Source: a bacterium (GTDB lineage Bacteria > Ratteibacteria > UBA8468 > B48-G9 > JAFGKM01). From it: 8,105 nt of DNA. A program made the translations under genes and the position numbers. How positions within the stretch are numbered: position 1 is the stretch's first letter; every line of letters starts with the position of its first letter. Shown here piece by piece: positions 4,512 through 8,105 of this stretch. The stretch is taken from assembly GCA_035371905.1 (NCBI GenBank), contig DAORXQ010000023.1, forward strand, positions 15,093 to 23,197, given 5' to 3'. The notes under the pieces were generated by a model that worked only from the letters and a program-made list of their open reading frames with translations, ran no database searches and was not told the DNA's origin.

Positions 4512-6359
4512 TTAAAAGGAGGAGCAACCACTTACTATTTGGCAGATGTGAAATTCAGGAATAATACCTGTTTTCTCTTTATAATTTTTCCCAACTTCTT
4601 TAATATATTTATCAACAGAGTCCTTATGTATAATAGAAATCAAACAACCTCCAAATCCACCACCTGTAATCCTTGTACCAATAACTCCTTCTATTTTCAA
4701 TGACTCATCCCTCATAATTTCAACCTCTTTACAACTCACTTCATAAAGGTCTCTCAATGATATATGTGATTCATTCAGCAATTTTCCGAGTTCTTCAATA
4801 TTCCCATCTATTAAACACTTGCTTGCCTTTTCTGTTCTCTCATTTTCTTTTATTACATGCAAGACCCTTTTTCTCACAACTTCTGGAAGTTTATCCTTAT
4901 ACTTTTCAAATTCATCAATTTTAATATCTGAAATTGTTTCTATATCAATGTATTTTTTTAATATTTTTAAACCTTCTTCACACTCTGCCCTTCTTTTATT
5001 GTATTCTCCAGATGCAATTGAATGAGATACATTTGTTGAAGAAATCAAAAAATAGTAATCTCCAATGTTAACAGGAATATATTGATAATTGTGATTTTTA
5101 CAGTTTAAAAGTATTGCATTATTTTTTTTAGCCATTGTTATTATAAACTGGTCCATTATTCCACATCTTGCTCCTACAAACTCATTTTCCGCCTTCTGAC
5201 ACATAAAAGGTATTTTTTCTTTTTCAATATTTAAATTAAATAAATTATTCAAGGCGGTTAAAGTTATAACCTCAATTGCTCCTGAAGAAGAAAGTCCCCC
5301 TCCTATTGGAATATTACTTTCAAAAACAAGGTCCACTCCATCAATCTTATATCCATATTCACTTAAAATTTTAAAAACTCCAAGAGGATAATCAGCCCAT
5401 GTATTTGTCTTATTTATATTTCCTATCTCAACTGAAACAGCATTTTTAAACTGAAGTGAGAAAAAATTTATAACTTTTTTATTATTCTTCCTTATTGCAA
5501 GATATATATACCTGTCAACAGCAAAAGGCATAACAAATCCACCATTATAATCAGTATGCTCTCCAATTATATTTACCCTTCCAGGAGCAATAAAAAATAA
5601 TGGTTCTTCACCAATTCCAAAAATTTCTCTCATCTTCTTACTTAAAATATAAAAATTTGCACTGTGAAACTGATTTATATCTCCTATATCAAACCAGTTA
5701 TCCTCAAAAACATATCCATAAACATCAACTTTTTTATGCAGATATTGAATGAATAAACCTGCCTGGTCAGGATTATTTCCGCTATTTAAGTATTCATCAA
5801 GATATTTTTTTAAAGTCCTTTTTGGAAAATAATAAACACATATTGCAGCATCTTTTGTTTTTGGGTTCTGTGGTTTTTCCTCAAAGTATGTTATTCTGTT
5901 TTTTTCATCAAGAACAACCTGACTGTATTTTTTTATAAGGTTTATATCCTCTACCCTTTTAATTCCAACAGTTATACCATTTTTCCTTCCATAATTCACA
6001 AAATCTAATAAATCAAACTCAAAAAGATTATCCCCTGCAATTATTAAAAATTCATCATCTTCCAATCTATCAACTGCAAACTCTATATCTCCTATTGCTC
6101 CCAATCTTTCTTTATCTGAATTTGAACCATCATTTAAAACAACTATATTTTTCTTGTCTTCAGCCCATAAATTAAAATCACTGTAAAACTTATCATTTGA
6201 GATAATTACAATTTTATCTATTTCAGGAATTTTATTAAGTTTTTCTATGATATGCTCAACCATAACCTTTCCACCTATTTGTAGAAGATTTTTTGATTTA
6301 ACAAGTGTTAATGGATACATCCTTGTTGCATAACCAGCACATAAAATAATTACCTTCAT
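4512..6359 (-). CDS. Fused sugar nucleotidyltransferase - galactokinase (GHMP kinase)
   Basis: One open frame of 615 residues holds two enzymes. Residues 1 to ~235 are an RmlA/GlmU-like NTP_transferase: signature LCAGYATRMYPLT (6-18) with R13 and K23, GD110N for Mg2+, FEEKP (159-163) in the sugar site, and WFDIGDINQ (222-230) with D227. Residues ~250-615 are a complete galactokinase: GRVNIIGEHTDYNGG (260-274) with R261, E267, H268 and D270, which in GalK contact phosphate and galactose; the ATP loop PIGGGLSSSG (351-360); GIMDQF with catalytic D403; and GTRITGGGFGGC (561-572). GalK makes galactose-1-phosphate; the N-terminal half would then join it to an NTP, probably giving UDP-galactose without GalT. 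The NTP and the final product are inferred. The order resembles the bifunctional fucokinase/GDP-fucose pyrophosphorylase. Lengths fit two full domains. The start is 3 bp after the radical SAM stop, with AAGGAG overlapping that gene end, so the two are translationally coupled. Confidence 0.93.
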   Translation of the reverse strand: MKVIILCAGYATRMYPLTLVKSKNLLQIGGKVMVEHIIEKLNKIPEIDKIVIISNDKFYSDFNLWAEDKKNIVVLNDGSNSDKERLGAIGDIEFAVDRLEDDEFLIIAGDNLFEFDLLDFVNYGRKNGITVGIKRVEDINLIKKYSQVVLDEKNRITYFEEKPQNPKTKDAAICVYYFPKRTLKKYLDEYLNSGNNPDQAGLFIQYLHKKVDVYGYVFEDNWFDIGDINQFHSANFYILSKKMREIFGIGEEPLFFIAPGRVNIIGEHTDYNGGFVMPFAVDRYIYLAIRKNNKKVINFFSLQFKNAVSVEIGNINKTNTWADYPLGVFKILSEYGYKIDGVDLVFESNIPIGGGLSSSGAIEVITLTALNNLFNLNIEKEKIPFMCQKAENEFVGARCGIMDQFIITMAKKNNAILLNCKNHNYQYIPVNIGDYYFLISSTNVSHSIASGEYNKRRAECEEGLKILKKYIDIETISDIKIDEFEKYKDKLPEVVRKRVLHVIKENERTEKASKCLIDGNIEELGKLLNESHISLRDLYEVSCKEVEIMRDESLKIEGVIGTRITGGGFGGCLISIIHKDSVDKYIKEVGKNYKEKTGIIPEFHICQIVSGCSSF

Positions 6360-6362
6360 TTT

Positions 6363-7277
6363 TCAACTCCTTTTTTTATAATTTTTTCCCTGATAAACAT
6401 TTTTCTCTTCCATTTTTTCTTCCAATAATTTTAACATTTTCTGTTTTTCAAGCAACCATAAAGGAGCAACAAGATATTCTCTATCACAATCAGCGGTCAA
6501 TCTCTGAATTACAGTTTCAGGATAAAGATAAGAAAGAAAATCAATTAACAAATCAATATATTCTTCCATATCCATAACCTTAAATTTCCCTTCCTTATAC
6601 CATTTTTCAAGTTCTGTATTTTTTAAAATATGAATTGGATGTATTTTTATTCCATCAAGTTCTAATATTCCACACTCTTTACCAGTTTCAATAATTTCCT
6701 CTTTTGTTTCATAAGGCAGTCCAATTATTACATGAGCACATATCTTCACATTTCTTTTTCTTGTCATCCTGTAAACTTTTAAAAAATCTGAATAAGTATG
6801 GTTCCTGTTTATAATCTTTAATGTTTTATCATGAATACTCTGAAGTCCATATTCAATCCAGACCTCATAATTACTGCTGTAACTCTCAATCAAATCAAGT
6901 TTTTCCTCATCTATACAGTCAGGTCTTGTCCCTATTGAAATTCCAACAACTTCAGGAAATTTTTTAACAACATCATATTTTTCTTTTAAAATTTCTAAAG
7001 GTGCATAAGTATTTGAATATGGCTGGAAATAAACTATAAATTTTTCTGCCTTAAACCTTCTTTTACCATATTCAATTCCTTTTTTTATCTGTTCTTCAAG
7101 TGGCAAAATTTCTCTTAAAGATGGACTGAAAGCATAATTATTACAGTAAATACATCCTTTATCACTTAATCTTCCATCAATATTCGGACAGGAAAAACCA
7201 GCATAAACACTTATTTTATGTACCCTGCAACCAAACCTTTTCCTCAAATAATCTGAAAATTTCTTATAAAGTTCCAT
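6363..7277 (-). CDS. Radical SAM protein of the TIGR01212/YhcC-like family
   Basis: The 304-residue protein has the N-terminal core of this family: FGCRVHKISVYAGFSCPNID, then DGRLSDKGCIYCNN, giving C30, C42 and C45 (C-X11-C-X2-C) as ligands of the 4Fe-4S cluster that cleaves S-adenosylmethionine. Further landmarks are VYFQPYSNTYAP (83-94), ISIGTRPDCID, VWIEYGLQSIHDKTL, ICAHVIIGLPYETKEE and IKIHPIHILKNTELEKWY, all in family order. The C-terminus includes TADCDREYLVAPLWL. The family is related to Elp3-type radical SAM enzymes, and the bacterial members have no agreed substrate, so no reaction is assigned. It is cytoplasmic and oxygen-sensitive, in keeping with an anaerobe. A GAAGGTG site lies about 12 bases before the ATG, slightly far. 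It heads a two-gene operon with the kinase fusion; the coupling looks positional, and no shared pathway is evident. Confidence 0.93.
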   Translation of the reverse strand: MELYKKFSDYLRKRFGCRVHKISVYAGFSCPNIDGRLSDKGCIYCNNYAFSPSLREILPLEEQIKKGIEYGKRRFKAEKFIVYFQPYSNTYAPLEILKEKYDVVKKFPEVVGISIGTRPDCIDEEKLDLIESYSSNYEVWIEYGLQSIHDKTLKIINRNHTYSDFLKVYRMTRKRNVKICAHVIIGLPYETKEEIIETGKECGILELDGIKIHPIHILKNTELEKWYKEGKFKVMDMEEYIDLLIDFLSYLYPETVIQRLTADCDREYLVAPLWLLEKQKMLKLLEEKMEEKNVYQGKNYKKRS

Positions 7278-7327
7278 TTATTTATTTTACACCTTCTAAT
7301 CAAAAACCTTAAAATCCTAAAATCTTC

Positions 7328-7369
7328 TTGACAAAATTAGAAATTTAATCTAAATTAAAAAAAATAGGA
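7328..7369 (+). promoter_or_regulatory. Promoter and ribosome binding site of cas10/csm1
   Basis: TTGACA at 7328-7333 and TAAATT at 7351-7356 are 17 bp apart, and AGGA at 7366-7369 stands eight bases before the ATG at 7378. The predicted leader is short. The reverse strand over the same -35 reads TTGTCA (7329-7334), with a poor TAAGGT 17 bp on, a possible overlapping promoter for the divergent radical SAM operon. The plus-strand call is fair; the minus-strand one is weak. Confidence 0.55.
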
Positions 7370-7377
7370 AATTTTGT

Positions 7378-8105
7378 ATGAATGAAAGGGAAAGTTTAAT
7401 ATTAGGTAGTTTACTCCACGATATAGGAAAATTTTCCCACCGTGCCGAAGAAAAGTTAAGGTTAGAATATGATAAAAATTTAAGAACATTTTATTGTCCG
7501 ACTGATTATGGCTACTCTCATCTTTTATATTCAGGTCAATTTGTAAAAGATATATTCAAAGATAAAGAATCACCTATAGAAAATCTTGTACTTTCACACC
7601 ATAAACCAGATAGTTTTAAAGGAGATAAAAAACTTCCAAAAATAATACAACTTGCTGATTATCTATCAAGTGGAGAAAGAAGAGAAAGGGACGAAAGCGA
7701 AAAAGGGGTAGTCAAAAAAGAACCAATAATTTCAATATTTTCACAACTTCTTATTAAAGATGAAAAAAACGGTGAAATTTATAAACCAGAAGAATTATAC
7801 AATAGACCTGTTAAAATTGATAATAATCTTGAAAAATTGGTGCCTGTTGAAAAAAAAGACGCAATCACAGATAACTATAATTTTAAAAAGTTATGGGAAG
7901 AATTTAAAGATGAATGTCAGTATTTAAACTATCCATCAAATTTTGAAAAAATATTCACTCAGATTTTCTCTCTTCTTGAAAAATATACTCTTTTTATACC
8001 ATCCTCTGCATATACTGATAAACCCGAAATTTCTCTGTTCCATCACTTAAAACTGACATGTGCTATTGCTACCTGTTTATATGACCTTAATATTGCAAAA
8101 GAAAC
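7378..8105 (+). CDS. csm1: Cas10/Csm1-type effector of a type III CRISPR-Cas system, N-terminal part only
   Basis: From ATG 7378 the frame is open for 242 codons to the window edge. The protein begins MNERESLILGSLLHDIGKFSHRAEE, the HD-nuclease motif of Cas10 (H14-D15), followed by YSHLLYSGQF (H48), LVLSHHKP (H74-H75) and QLADYLSSGERRERDESEKG (91-110), with D94 completing the HD set. The LADYLSSGERRE stretch is characteristic of Csm1, pointing to subtype III-A. Cas10 is the large subunit of the interference complex: its HD domain cuts single-stranded DNA, and its palm domain (GGDD motif, beyond this window) makes cyclic oligoadenylates on target RNA binding. The HD site looks intact. Full proteins are about 750-900 residues, so two thirds are missing. 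It probably leads a csm operon to the right. The minus-strand genes to the left are not CRISPR genes. CRISPR repeats are absent from the window. Confidence 0.92.
   Translation, partial: MNERESLILGSLLHDIGKFSHRAEEKLRLEYDKNLRTFYCPTDYGYSHLLYSGQFVKDIFKDKESPIENLVLSHHKPDSFKGDKKLPKIIQLADYLSSGERRERDESEKGVVKKEPIISIFSQLLIKDEKNGEIYKPEELYNRPVKIDNNLEKLVPVEKKDAITDNYNFKKLWEEFKDECQYLNYPSNFEKIFTQIFSLLEKYTLFIPSSAYTDKPEISLFHHLKLTCAIATCLYDLNIAKE

Overview
The window is AT-rich bacterial DNA, probably from an uncultured anaerobe of the PVC/Omnitrophota-like sphere. The clues are a prepilin-like protein with a GFTLIE leader and an H-X9-DG motif (a type greatly expanded in Planctomycetota, Lentisphaerota and related candidate phyla), a sugar-locus ADP-ribosylglycohydrolase relative, strong AGGAGG-type ribosome binding sites and a type III CRISPR effector. 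The phylum is an inference; no rRNA or tRNA is present to fix it.

Layout, left to right. (1) On the minus strand, a xylose-isomerase-like TIM-barrel protein runs off the left edge (1-515). Just upstream of it lies the prepilin-like gene (593-1294), whose natural C-terminus is displaced into another frame and ends at 537. (2) At 1295-1466 is a control region with a 15-bp palindrome and a perfect 47-bp tandem duplication that rewrites the end of the next gene. (3) An ADP-ribosylglycohydrolase-family gene follows (1396-2889, minus). (4) A plus-strand type II toxin-antitoxin pair (2943-3403) is wedged in. (5) A LacI-family regulator (3409-4422, minus) has a consensus promoter and a second copy of the same palindrome upstream. 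(6) A minus-strand two-gene operon encodes a radical SAM protein (6363-7277) and a fused sugar-nucleotidyltransferase/galactokinase (4512-6359). (7) Divergent from these, on the plus strand, cas10/csm1 (7378 to the right edge) opens a type III CRISPR-Cas locus that continues outside the window.

How it may work together: the fusion protein could phosphorylate galactose and activate the sugar phosphate to an NDP-sugar in one polypeptide. The LacI regulator has a matching palindrome about 73-75 bp upstream of its own start and of the prepilin start, which suggests that it controls itself and the prepilin-isomerase unit. The isomerase, the glycohydrolase relative and the regulator look like a carbohydrate-use cluster. 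The toxin-antitoxin pair and the CRISPR gene look like independent defence or stability modules.

The most notable observations are the nucleotidyltransferase-galactokinase fusion, the shared palindromic operator, the frameshift in the prepilin gene and the tandem duplication over the operator. All intergenic gaps are about 100 bp or less, so no stretch above 300 bp lacks a gene.
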